A stretch of DNA of 64,000 nucleotides from Leucaena leucocephala. Its lineage: Eukaryota > Streptophyta > Magnoliopsida > Fabales > Fabaceae. Positions 1 to 11,901 of this stretch are shown here, piece after piece. The notes under the pieces are model-generated. The model saw only the letters and a list, made by a program, of their open reading frames with translations, was not told where the DNA came from and searched no databases. A program made the position numbers and the translations under genes. Where the stretch lies: assembly GCA_037074615.1 (NCBI GenBank), contig CM073560.1, positions 1,247,501 through 1,311,500 on the forward strand, written 5' to 3'. Every line of letters starts with the position of its first letter. The first letter of the stretch is position 1.

Positions 1-532
1 AACGATCTCGTAAATCTCCTATAAACGCTCTTTGAACATTGGGACTATGCTTAGCCCTGGTGAAGAACCGAACTTATCTAAACTTTTTTATAACAAAAAA
101 AAATCCTAAACATAAAAAGGTGAAAATAATTACTTGGATACCTAGATGAATTATAAATATAAAATCTCATGAGCTATATAACCCATGCATTTCACTTCAG
201 ATTTTGTATAAAGCACAAGCCCATAATACATGTATCATATAACCTTTATAAGCTACAAATATTTTGAATGTATAACTGAAAAATGATGGCTTCAAAAATA
301 CTAACAAGAACTTCAATGTTTTTTACGCCATTTTTCAAGAAATAACGTAATGTCAATGAAAACCATAAAAACGTGTAAGCAGAAACTCAAACTATATTCA
401 GGATATTTGAAACCATTCTTCCTAACTGCTTAACCTATTATATTTAAGCCATAAAAAGAACAAAAGTTGTGTACAGTGCATTCTCCCCTTCATGTACAGA
501 TCACAATAAGTTAATGTAACAAAAATTTATAT

Positions 533-3500
533 TCAGAGATCATGGAAAAGCATCAGAGCATCATCAAGTTTCATCAAAGAGGATTCCAGTAGGATCCAGG
601 CATTTCTCAGCCGTTTGTATCTCTTCTGTAGGGGCCCCACAATCTTGTCTTTAGGGACACTCAAAAGCTGCAATGAAATAGCAATAAGGCAATATCATCT
701 TTATTACAAATCCATAAATGCAAGGCAAGACTGACAAGTAAGTATATCTGTATATTTAATTAGTCTCCCAATATAACTATACATAACATGAAACAAAACC
801 CACAGTTTTTGGGGAACATAATCACTTCAGAATGGCAAAAAGAAAAATGCATATAAATACTTTAATATCCATATGCTTACTAACCTCTTCATCCTTTTCC
901 TGCTCATAAGCCAGTCGAAGGCTCAAATTTAAGGCAGCATGATACATCTCATCTAGTACGTGTTCCCACAAAATAGGCTTATTAACTTTCCACAACAAGA
1001 ACTTCGATTGCCTAGCTGCTGTCACAACCAATTTCTGCAAGGAAGATTAAGTTGGGATAATAAATCAGTCCACAAATATAAGGGTGGGTTGACAATTTTA
1101 AAAGATTGGTCACCTCCATATGCAGATAGTCATCCTTCCATAACTTGTATAGTATCTTTGGAGTATCTTTTTTTTCAACAAAAGTAGACTCTGCTATCTA
1201 CAAGGAAGAGAAAAGTATAAAATGGTCATAAATAGTTCTTAATATAGGGTTTGGGGTCATCTGAAAGATCTTTCTTTCATTTGTATATGAATAATAATGG
1301 CCTCGTGCAATTTATATAGTTGATCCCACTTAGTAAGATAAGGCTTGTTGTTGTTATTAATATTATTGTTGCATATGGACATATTCATATGGCCAAAATC
1401 AAATACTCATGCTTAAATTTTTGAAAAATATAAGTTCAGCATTGAATTTTCAATTCCATATTAATTGAATTAGAGTCCTAATCTGCAAACAAGAAATAAC
1501 TACCTTATCTGTCTCAAGAAGACGATTAGCCTTGGACAACAATCTGAACATCCTGTAGGCATCCGTTCCGTACCTTTTCAATACAATGGACTCAACCTGC
1601 AAGATAGAACAAGGAATGAGATAGTTCTACATAAGCCAATTTTGACGGACATGATGTAACAAAACATATAAGGACCTCTTCATCTCGAGCTGACTCAATA
1701 ATTTTCTTCAGATCTAAAAAGGAAAAAAGAATGAATTGTCAAAAACAAACTATTGGAGAAGTAAATAAGAAGGAAAAGATGGAGTCTCTAATGGGAATAA
1801 ACAAATCAACTGAAAGTGGGAAAGAGATCAGATTTGCACCAATACTATATGAATCATCCAACATTCTCTGAGGACAGCCCAGCAGGACAAGAGAAGATCT
1901 AACACGTTCCAAGGTCATAGCACGGCCATTTTCAGTCTTCTGCACCTCAGTGAAAATAGCATCCAGTGTCAACGGAACTGAAACATACAGAGAACTAGTG
2001 TAAGTCACAACTCAGAAGACACAGAAAGCATACATTTGTTTTCATTTCCATTTCTCGGAATGTAATATTACACAGGAAAGAAACAAAAATCTTGAAAGAC
2101 GTAGTTTCTTAAGATTACAAAATGAAGGCAGTAAAATAGCATAACAGTTGGAATAAAAAAATGTAAAATATGGGACAAGAAAAATTATCGAGGTAGAAGT
2201 TTCAAATATTTGGTGTAACTTAAAAAATGGTGTTTCCTCCAAAATTATCGACACAGTAGGGGTGACTTAATTCTAAACCATAAAGATATAAAATGTTATT
2301 AATAGATCATACCAGTAAAAGAAATAATAAAATGGACGAGGCACAAATAAAGCGGTAACTGTCAAAACTCAAGTAATACTTGGTGTTTCCATGCTACTTC
2401 TCTTACTGTAGCTACTGAAATTGAATTTCTAATATATGACTAAATTTTAAGCATTAAGTAACAAAAACACCTTGTAAATAGTAGAAATAAATAAAAATGT
2501 GTGACAGACGAATCCAGAAGATTGATCACTCGGTTTTCTTTTGGCCATAACATTGAGTTGCAACAGGCAAGAGCATGAAACCAGAATTATCATATCCCAT
2601 GACTAATACAAGTAAATGTAATCATTATTCTGTAAATATATGCTTAGGTTTCTACATTCACAAAGCAAGGGATCTGGTTCACCTGAATTCTCCATTTTCA
2701 CCTTTTTCTCTGCATTTCTAGTTGCGTCCAGTATTGCCCCCAAGACAGTCGCAGATCCATCATCATGTGCTGTTCTAACATTCTCAATCAGTACCTAATA
2801 AACACATACATGTGCATTATTTCAATAATAATTTTGATAATGATTCTCTAAGGAAAGACAAATTGGACACAAAAGGTTTTAGTTTTAAAAGCACAACAAA
2901 TTACTGTGTGAGATCCCTGAAAATGTTGTAATGTTTTGCTAATATTAAGATAATCAAGAGAATAGGCAACACATGAACATAGTTCCTGGTTGCCACACCC
3001 AAAACAAGCAAGAGATATGGTTGATGTAGCAAAGGAAAAGTAACTCAATGTCAATCAGTAGATTAATCTACCGGATATCATGGTTAGCTACTTTCCATTG
3101 ACTTTCAACAATATAAAGTACGCATTAGACATCTTATAAATCACACTGATGGCCTTTTGAGAGAAAGAAACAACTTAAACCTTAATTTCAACTTCCATCC
3201 CTCATTAAACCAAGCTACAGAGCAGATGCACATTAAAACCTAAGTAATAAAGCAGGTCTCAAGTTCAAATTTCCATGCCAAGAAAAAAACAACAGAGACA
3301 ACATAAAAACATAGATTTTTTTCTTAAAGAAAAGGGGAAAGGCATTTAAGATAGGACTTGCAGGAAAATGTAACAGGTATAGCAGTAAAAAAGAAGTTGC
3401 AACGGGAGATTATACAGTAAAACCAACCTTGTGCCTACAACGGCGTATAAACTCCTCAAAATTGGCACGAAAAAGAGATGAATCCTCTTTTGCTGCACTT

Positions 3501-6500
3501 CAGATAATCATAATTCATCTATAACTATTGTGAACAGGAAATAAGTAATACTAGTTCGTCTGATCACTCGTGATGACAGTAGTCTTACCAACATTTTCTC
3601 CAACTCCTCTCGTGGGGGAAGTGTCTGAATCATTTACTAATCCAGAATTTGCAGCGACAGAAAACCTGATCCCTTCCGCAGGCACAGCAGCTTCTAAAAC
3701 CCGATATTCTATTGTATCTGGTTCTTCAGCTATCTATAAGCAAGGATCACCAAAAGAAAGAGCATCAATACAACTCATATTTGGGATACCAAATTGAACA
3801 CTTCAGTGTTTCAGCTTCAGTGCAAAAGACAAGATCAATCCATTGATTCATAGTCATAGAAAGAGGCCATGTACTTATTAAACAGGACCAGAGCAGATTT
3901 TGAGTCATTAGATTAGTCGCTTGGTCACTCACAATCCCGATGAACTTTTTATAACTAAAATACAGCTAAAAAAATATAAGTGAGATTTATGATGATTTAA
4001 TTGTCTTAAATGAAAATAATACTCAACTGAGAATATTCTTTGATTACATTTTAATATATAGAAAATTAAATTTTACAGAAGAAAATTTGTTTGAGTAAAC
4101 AAGCTGATATATTTTAATGTATAATGTCATTAGATCTTTTTTATCAAGTCTGATAGTTTTTTAATATTATCATGTTATATGTAGCCAAAGCACGTCAAAG
4201 AAAGGACATGAACTAGTGAGGAAAAAGGAAAAAGAAAAAAAGAAAAACATGAGAAATGTAACTAAGTCACAACCCAGTAAATTTTGAAAATATATCCCCT
4301 TCCCAAAAATTAAAAGATGCACAACAGAATCTGTTATCATGATTTGAAGATAAGTTTCACTGAATTAGCACTACTGACAGAAATAAAAATGGTAAATGCA
4401 AAACAGCAATCAAAGCATTAATCCTTAATCAAAGAAAGTACAACACAGTTAACTAAAGATGTTGAGATGAAGCAACAATTACCTTGGACTTAGCACCTCG
4501 CTTTTTAGTATCCTGCTCAACCGGAGGAGAAATAACAGGCTCAGGGGAAGGGCAGCGTTCAACGTATCGAACCATTAAGAGTTTTTGAAGGCTCTCTTGT
4601 ACAACATCTAAGGCCACAGCATTTTCTGAAAGTAGAAGTCCATTGATTTGAGAAAAACTAATTGAAGAGGGTTTACTTGAAATAGCAAACCACTTATGGC
4701 CACTAGTTAAGTACCACAAATTCTAGCAAAATGGCACACCAGAACCCCTATCTCTGCGTCAAACCCAGATCATGCCACATTCCCGGTAATTGAAGCCTCT
4801 AAGGCATTCATATTTAAACCATATATTCTCCAATCAACAAAGTAGGATATGGTGACTCTTATTTATGTTTAAAGTAAATAGCGTATAATGCACAAGTATC
4901 TACAGGATCAAATGTAGAAAAATGTGCTCCAAAATTATTAGAACAAGGTCCATCTATATGAGAAACAAGAAGCAACAAGGAAAATAGCAATTGAAACGAG
5001 AGATATTTCTAAGTCACTCCTACAAACAATATTACCAAAGGCATGCATTCATGGGAAATTTTTAGATAAAAGAATTATCTAAAGGAAGAATAAGTACGAG
5101 GCAAGAAACCAGTATCCTCCTAAGATAGAGTACTGAAATCAAAACAAGAACAGAGAAAGATAAAAGATAGAAACTTAATCATGCAGCAAAGCTGCCCCAA
5201 TCCCACTGGATGAATTAGTTACATACAATATTGTAAAAGTTGGTGCGAGGGAAAAAATAACACCATCACAACAAATCAAACCGAACTGATTAAATTGGTT
5301 TTGACACGTTAAAGGCAAATTTAAACTCTAATCTTCCCATTTTTGATGGAATCCCAGTTGATCAACATTCCATCTTAGAAGCTGTATCTTGTTTTATTAA
5401 GTAAACAAACTATACCACAAGAATTAACCAACTATTACGTAATAAAATTTCATTTTGTATCATCAATTTGCTTGACCAGATAAATACAACTATCACATAG
5501 AGCAGAATGCGTGTGTGACCAGAACAGCCAAATTGGGGCCTAATCATTATGCCACATGACTCTTGTAAGTGATATTTGCTTTAAGACTAGGAAAGAAACT
5601 AAAGATTAGTAGTTTGTTAATCAATCCTCATACTTTACGAATGCATCTAGCAAAAACATATTGTTACATGGAGCAATGGGTCAAAAATACAATAACAGTA
5701 AATAGGTAAATCCAACAAACAACAACAAAGCCTTTTCCCATTAAATGGGGTTGGCTACATGAATCATACGACGCCATTGTGCTCTGTCAAAAACTAAATC
5801 CTTGTATAAGTTATTGACCAGGAGATCCCGCTCAATGACCTCGTTGAGCGTTTTCTTTGGCTTTCCTCTACTCCTTTTAACCGGACTCCAGACTGTTTGA
5901 TCCACCCTCCTCACCGGCGCATCCCTTGGCCTTCTTTGTACATGTCCAAACCACCTAAGACGGTTCTCCACTATTTTTTCCTCAATAGGTAAATCCAACC
6001 CAAGAAAGAAAAAATCCCTCTCACATTAGTGTTTCCATTTTTCATATAAATATAAGCCAGACAATATTTAATATAGCATGTGCATCATGGAAGAGTAACC
6101 TTTTCTTTGGCTTGCTCGGTCAACCATCTGTTTCAGAGTTAGCCTACCATTACGAAGCAATCCCTCAAGAAGCTCTACACACTGCAATAATAATCACCAA
6201 TATACTCAGCATTCAAAGCTTGAACCAAATTGAAAATCCAAGAAACAAAAGGGTCATGATAAAAACTAACTTCTTCATCAAGATCCTGTGAAACAATCTC
6301 CAAGAACTTGGGAAATCTCAGCCGATGGAGTATGTTATCAAATAGTGCCATGTATTGTGTACTAACTTTTGATCCTTCACGACCTACATTTATTATCGGT
6401 AAGGGCATCAGCATTAAGAAACATTATTAACTTTTGAGACAAAAAACAAATAACACGCCAACATTAAATCCACATTCGATTATACATTTATTTATGAAAT

Positions 6501-7431
6501 AAATCATTAATAAATAACCAAATACACAATAGATTGTAATATATATATATAATTTAACAAACCGTGCAACTTTTGATTATAACATTTTAAGCACATTTTG
6601 AGCCCAAACATCCAACTTGATTGAGCATAACTAGCTCATAAAAACTTGGAAAAGGCGTGGAGAAAATGACTCAAAACATTGGGCGTTTAATTTGAATACT
6701 CATCAATCAAAGTCTGATTACTTTCCCCTGCTTTTCTGTTGCACATCCCTGAACTGTCTAAAATTATTAAAATAGAAGGAAAAGTTCTAATCTATGCCCT
6801 GGGCAGGTTTAGACTGGCTTTCTGGTTGGTATAAATGATACCCATTCACACCCTCAATCTCGAAATTCTCATTTGAAATCTCAATCGTTTTGATTCTATT
6901 AAGAAAACTGTTGAGCGTTAATCAAACCCACAATAATCAGTAACAAAATACCATCCTCATAAGAGTTATAGAGGTTTGGCCAAAAAAACAATAGTGATAG
7001 AGGAAGCTCCAACAAGCCATAAACTACTTCAAATTGCACCGTTCCTCCGGCATTTTAATTGGAAACAGAGAATGACAAGAAGCAACAATTTGTGCAAAGT
7101 ACAAACAAAATGGTCATATACCTTCTTGTTCAAGAACAAATGCTTGAACACAGTTGTGCTGGACTAAGACAAGTATGGAGTTCTTGACTTGCTCCTTGGT
7201 AAGCTCCGTGAACCGGACCAATTGCTCCAAAGAGAGAGGTCCCCTCCTTATAAGGCATTCACATACTTTCTGCACAAACACACAGCGAGGAAACGAAATT
7301 GAGGGGAAAAAAACATAACCAAGGAGATGCTAAGGAGATGCTAAGAGTTGAGAGGTGATTACAGCGACGAGGTTGCCAAAGTGATTGGTGATAAGATGGA
7401 CGGCAAATTTGATTCCGTACTGCGTAACCAT
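533..7431 (-). CDS. RPC3: DNA-directed RNA polymerase III subunit RPC3 (RPC82/POLR3C homologue), 14 exons
   Basis: RPC3 is the winged-helix subunit of the Pol III RPC3-RPC6-RPC7 subcomplex, which works in promoter opening and initiation in the nucleus. Reading the minus strand with GT-AG introns gives exons at about 7431-7363, 7269-7122, 6383-6271, 6181-6100, 4625-4483, 3733-3589, 3492-3428, 2794-2683, 1977-1846, 1713-1676, 1596-1504, 1197-1114, 1034-885 and 667-533. Phases agree throughout and give about 502 residues, a normal plant RPC3 length. The start MVTQYGIKFAVHLI fits the family; the frame is open upstream of it, but that part does not look conserved. Other family signatures are KVCECLIRRGPL, NILHRLRFPKFL, MVRYVERCP, NFEEFIRRCRHK, SIVLKRYGTDAYRMFRLL and LYKLWKDDYL. 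No premature stop or broken splice site was seen, so the gene looks functional. The largest intron (about 6099-4626) holds a LINE fragment. Family assignment is strong; exact splice sites are by eye. Confidence 0.93.
5741..5998 (-). mobile_element. LINE 3' fragment inside an RPC3 intron
   Basis: An 85-codon open stretch contains ENRLRWFGHVQRRP, RGKPKKTLNEVIERDL and a WRRMIHVANP ending. This is the typical C-terminal tail of plant LINE reverse-transcriptase ORFs. Only this tail is present, in the same orientation as RPC3 and within the intron between its fourth and fifth exons, so it is a 5'-truncated dead insertion. No poly-A tail or target duplication was resolved. Confidence 0.75.
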
Positions 7432-7597
7432 TATCGTGGGGGGCACTGCGTCGGGACGGTCAGAAAGAAAAAGAGGGAGAACGGCGGAGGAAGGAGTATA
7501 GGTCGCAGCGCAGGGATGCGCGGGACTGGAATAATGTGAGACCAAGCATCTAATTTTATTGATTAGTTTTAAAAATAAAACCATCTGAAATCAGCAA

Positions 7598-7669
7598 AGG
7601 TTTAAGCCTCAGTGGTAGAGTATTCTACAGCAGGTCAAGAGATCGCGGGTTCGAACCCGGTTGGGCCCC
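7598..7669 (+). pseudogene. decayed tRNA-Cys(GCA)-like gene
   Basis: A 72-base stretch aligns with plant tRNA-Cys. The D-arm core CTCAGTGGTAGAG (A box region), anticodon GCA at 7630-7632, T-arm GGTTCGAACCC (B box) and 3' acceptor TGGGCCC are all recognisable. A TTTT run at 7678-7681 could terminate Pol III. The 5' acceptor strand AGGTTTA pairs with the 3' strand only through three G-U wobbles and one mismatch, the D-arm has an extra C, and the anticodon stem has two mismatches. The changes are mostly C/G to T/A. It is probably a relic, but the internal promoter boxes remain. It lies divergent from RPC3, 167 bp ahead of its ATG. Confidence 0.7.
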
Positions 7670-7699
7670 GCTTATTATTTTCAATCCGATTAAATTGTT

Positions 7700-9215
7700 T
7701 TTACACGTCTATTTCTAATTTGGAGATGGCCAATCTATATAAAATCGAGCGGAGAATTTGTTGGCCATATCCACTGGGTAATGATGTGGAGATCGTACAA
7801 ATACCACTAAACTTCTAAAACGCGAATGCTACAGATTAGATATTTGAAGAAACAAAGACATAACTATAGAGAGTATATGAAGAAATGGCTTATTTTGGTA
7901 CTTATGATGGGAATCAAAAAGAAAGAAAAAGATACTTTGTAGACTATCTTATTTAATAACATTTCAAATTTAAATATTTCAAATCTTTAGTTTTATTAGA
8001 AAAGATTTAGCAATATTTTGTTTTAATTTTATTTATCATTATTTTTTTAGATTTCATTATCTTTTTTATATGGCTTTTCTGTCGTTATCTTTTTATTTTT
8101 TGAATATTATATGCATTTAATTCCTATTGTTAGAGATGAGGTTATAAACTTTTGATTATGAATTAAATATTAAGTACTTGATTACTACTTTCTCTCCCTT
8201 GTCTCTATCTACCGTCCCTTTCTCTCTTCTCCCCCCCTTCGTCACTCATCCAATAACCCGCCTCTCTCTCCTCTTCCTTTCTCTCTCCACGCCGCCACAC
8301 AGAGAACAGAAGAAAATCTTGGTTGCTTCACTATTGCCTACTGGGAGTAATATTAAAATGCATAATTGAGATGAACAGGCCAAGATTGTAGGGTTAGTTG
8401 AGATTTTGTGTGTGGGCTAGAGAAGGCAATTAAAAGGTCTTATGTAGACGAAAATGTCTTGAAATCAAGCCAAAGCGTTGATATGCTTCCACTAAGAGCT
8501 GCAGAAAATGACTAATTTCTTGCCCATGAATTATGAGAAAACAGAGCCAAGACGCATCTATGAAGTTAGAAAAAGTAATTTGAAAAGGCAAAGATCAATA
8601 TATTTAGTGATCCTGAACTTATCTATGAGCAAGTAGAGAAAAACTCTTTCCTTTTTCTCTGGTGATGTCGCTTTTATACGTAATAGAGATCGATTTCACG
8701 TTCATCTTGATCCAAACCACGTGGGAAGAAGACTCGTAAACGAATAAGGAACGAGACAAGAATTTTCAATTGAGCAATCCTGCACCCCACTCTGATAATT
8801 TACAAAAGCATATCAAAAATTAATAATTGGGCCAAAGGTAAGGCATATGTGTGTGTGATTGTGTGGTAGCACCAAATGCTTGAAGGTTCAATTGAAAGGT
8901 GTTGTACCTATTGGGTTCTAGGCACATATGTAGAGCAATAAAAATATAAATTTTTTTCAAAAATCTCTTAAAGGATCCATCGGCTCTACCTCAATATCCA
9001 ATCTTTAAGTTGTTATTTGGTAGCTTAGATCCCATTTGTGGAACGGGGTGCTAGCACTTTTTCTCTAACCACAACGCACTCTTAATAATATTTAAGAAGG
9101 CCATATGGATTTTTCTTGATGTATCTCAAGTAAAAATACCCTCCCTTCTTTTTCTCGGTTTTCCTCTCTCTCTCTCTTTTTCGAGTTCCTTTTCTTTCAA
9201 AGAAACCCTCATGAT
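7700..9215. other. intergenic, no gene seen
   Basis: AT-rich sequence with a pyrimidine-rich stretch near 8190-8300 and another near 9140-9200. Short open frames here have no recognisable motif or coding character. Confidence 0.6.
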
Positions 9216-9216
9216 T

Positions 9217-9221
9217 AGTAC
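9217..9221. repeat. left 5-bp target-site duplication of the TRIM array (AGTAC)
   Basis: AGTAC directly precedes the first LTR and is repeated at 10099-10103 directly after the fourth LTR. This is the normal signature of LTR-retrotransposon integration. Confidence 0.85.
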
Positions 9222-10098
9222 TGTTAAACAACATCAACGATATTGTCCCTGCTTGAACACCATAACAGGTGCAGGGTTTTGTTCTTCGGGGCACTTGCTC
9301 CCGAAAATGCCTCGTTGTGTGGGAGGAGTCTCCACACCCTTATATAGGGTTGCTTCGTCTCAACCTCCCCCGATGTGGGACTATACTTTTACATTCCATC
9401 CACTTTCCGGATCCGGCAACGTGCCGGCACATCGGTGCCACCTGGCTCTGATACCATGTTAAACAACATCAACGATATTGTCCCTGCTTGAACACCATAA
9501 CAGGTGCAGGGTTTTGTTCTTCGGGGCACTTGCTCCCGAAAATGCCTCGTTGTGTGGGAGGAGTCTCCACACCCTTATATAGGGTTGCTTCGTCTCAACC
9601 TCCCCCGGTGTGGGACTATACTTTTACATTCCATCAACTTTCCGGATCCGGCAACGTGCCGGCACATCGGTGCCACCTGGCTCTGATACCATGTTAAACA
9701 ACATCAACGATATTGTCCCTGCTTGAACACCATAACAGGTGCAGGGTTTTGTTCTTCGGGGCACTTGCTCCCGAAAATGCCTCGTTGTGTGGGAGGAGTC
9801 TCCACACCCTTATATAGGGTTGCTTCGTCTCAACCTCCCCCGATGTGGGACTATACTTTTACATTCCATCCACTTTCCGGATCCGGCAACGTGCCGGCAC
9901 ATCGGTGCCACCTGGCTCTGATACCATGTTAAACAACATCAACGATATTGTCCCTGCTTGAACACCATAATAGGTGCAGGGTTTTGTTCTTCGGGGCACT
10001 TGCTCCCGAAAAGGCCTCGTTGTGTGGGAGGAGTCTCCACACCCTTATATAGGGTTGCTTCGTCTCAACCTCCCCCGATGTGGGACTATACTTTTACA
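9222..10098 (-). mobile_element. TRIM retrotransposon in tandem: four LTRs, three internal regions
   Basis: A 235-bp unit repeats in tandem (starts 9222, 9457, 9692, 9927). Each unit is a 172-bp LTR (9222-9393, 9457-9628, 9692-9863, 9927-10098) plus a 63-bp internal region between LTRs. Read on the minus strand, LTRs begin TGTAAAAGTATAG and end GTTTAACA. The internal region then starts with a 16-base primer-binding site complementary to the 3' end of plant initiator tRNA-Met (plus strand CCTGGCTCTGATACCA). It ends in the purine-rich GGAAAGTGGATGGAA just before the next LTR. Each LTR carries a TATATA core. There is no coding capacity, so this is a terminal-repeat retrotransposon in miniature. 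A direct AGTAC flanks the whole array (9217-9221 and 10099-10103), so it occupies a single insertion site. No 5S rRNA-like core was seen, so it is not Cassandra. Confidence 0.93.
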
Positions 10099-10103
10099 AG
10101 TAC
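10099..10103. repeat. right 5-bp target-site duplication of the TRIM array (AGTAC)
   Basis: Copy of AGTAC that follows the outermost LTR and matches 9217-9221. Confidence 0.85.
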
Positions 10104-10109
10104 CAACTT

Positions 10110-11560
10110 AATCAGAATTGTCGAGATTGAGTCTTGAGAATGCAACTGTATTAAATATTTAGTGGGAAAACTTTGTAACTCCTTGTGATCCCACTCGGCT
10201 CGATATAAGCGTGGGGTAGGAGAAAATGAGTGAAAGCAAGGAGGGAAGAGTAGTAATCGGGATTGAATAAATGCGGACGAGATGGGCAGCTGTGTGATGG
10301 GAACAAGGAGGAGCCTTATCAACCAAATAATCCCTCCATCATCATCTTGTCGGGCCCTCCTTTTTAATGACACCACGCTTATTATTTAATTCTTCACATT
10401 TTTGTGTTCTAAACGTATCTTCCTCCTTTTCAATCTCCTCATTAATTTCCCCATTTCGAAAGGTTTGCTATGCTCCTATTCTCTTGTTTTATATGTCCAT
10501 ACATACCCAACAACAACACCATCATGCAGTTATTTTCTGCCAAGCAGAGACCCTCAATATAGTCCCATCTTGTATTTTTACTTTATTATCAATCAATATT
10601 TTTTTAACTAATTTTTAAAATTATTTTAGCCTGCATTTCTCATTCTATTAAAAATAAAAATAAAAATATAATATAGTGAATTTGGTTTGTCTGGATCAAA
10701 TCTGAACCATACATATGTATTGCTATTTTAGCAACAAGAAAGAATCTAAAACGCAAACAAAAAAGAAACTCGAAACGTATAGGATTTCCAACCATCCTTT
10801 AGATCATCAGCTAGGATTTATGACAAAGGATAAGGGGTTTGCATTACACATTCTTTCGAGCACTTCCTTGACTGAGCTGCACATACAAGCACGCCAATCT
10901 GTAGCTAGCTAGAATTTAATTGGGTTATATGCATGGTTAGTTTTTATAAAAAGAAATTTTGTGATATATGTCCATGACATATTAATCAATGGTATTAAAG
11001 CATGCAATTTAAGCCTTCTATAACTAACTCAAATGAGAAGACAGGTAGTATTCGGGGCTTAAACCCTGTTGATACAATTACAGCAAAAAATTAAAATATT
11101 TAATATGTATCAACTTCAATATAAAATACTTATCTTATACTTAATATAAGATATATTTTTTATATTTATCAATTTTTTTAATTAACTTATTTCTATTTTC
11201 TCAACAACAATCAAAAAAGGGAGTTAGGGAAATGAGTTAATATGATTAGGGTGTTTTAAAAAAATTATAACATATTAAGTAATTTAACTAATTTTTTTAA
11301 TCTAATTAAATTATTTAAATATGTTATATATTAAAGATAAGAGGAGTAATATAAATAACACAGTTAGTTTTTTGTTCGGTTGTTGGAATTAATACAAAAA
11401 TGCAAAAACCATATAGTTGATTCAAAAATTGGATGGATGTGAGAAAGAGCAAGGGCATGTGGGAGTTGAAACAAGAGAGACAAGGGCAAAACCAAATCGA
11501 TCAAAAGAGTCCCCACGTTTTCTTTTCTTGTACAAGTCAGAGACCAACCCACAGTTACCT
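10110..11560. other. intergenic, upstream of MIR393
   Basis: No gene was seen. It holds AT-rich stretches. Possible MIR393 promoter elements include a TATAAATA at 11350-11357 and an auxin-response core GAGACA (TGTCTC on the other strand) at 11478-11483. Neither is proved; the transcription start is unknown. Confidence 0.4.
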
Positions 11561-11750
11561 TTTGGACCACTTAAACAAACACCATATGTAGACAATTAAG
11601 CTCTCTCTCTTCTCTTCTGTGTTACGGTCCCAACAACAACCCCACTTCTTCATTCTCCTCTCTCTCTCTCTCTCTTTCTCTCTTGCAGGTTCCTTGTTGA
11701 TGATGGCGATGATCATGACTTCTGCGTATGTTCCTTATATTAGTATTAGT

Positions 11751-11861
11751 GTAGGTGGAGGCTTCCAAAGGGATCGCATTGATCTAAATCCTTTCATCGT
11801 TTCTTACGATTCCTTCTAATTCAGATCATGCCATCTCTTCGGAATTTTCCATCACCTCTAC
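11751..11861 (+). ncRNA. MIR393: MIR393 precursor hairpin
   Basis: miR393 guides cleavage of TIR1/AFB auxin-receptor F-box mRNAs. The 5' arm holds the mature sequence TCCAAAGGGATCGCATTGAT followed by CT (11764-11785). The 3' arm holds a miR393*-like ATCATGCCATCTCTTCGGAA (from 11825) that pairs with it with a bulge and a few mismatches. The loop is about 40 bases. The stem extends outward through GTAGGTGGAGG (from 11751) and CACCTCTAC (to 11861). The flanks look like a Pol II primary transcript: CT-rich leader from about 11597 and a good splice donor, CAG|GTAAGA, near 11900. The mature sequence is the canonical one, so the locus is probably active. Recognition is by direct sequence match to the known miRNA; expression is not shown here. 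Confidence 0.93.
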
Positions 11862-11901
11862 TTCAGATTTTCATCTTTCATCTCTCTCCCTTTTTCCAGG
11901 T

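Noticed and set aside
8790..8960. Possible SINE (GGTTCAATTG box-like motif followed by A-rich sequence)
   Set aside because: No matching A box, no target duplication and no second copy in the window.
9211..9932. A series of 60-83-codon open frames repeated every 235 bp
   Set aside because: They are read-throughs of the TRIM LTR and primer-site repeat. They cross LTR boundaries and have no protein signature.
11619..11819. 66-codon ORF running into the miR393 hairpin (possible miRNA-encoded peptide)
   Set aside because: It overlaps the miRNA arm itself, the low-complexity CT leader gives a Leu/Ser-rich sequence, and nothing shows it is translated.
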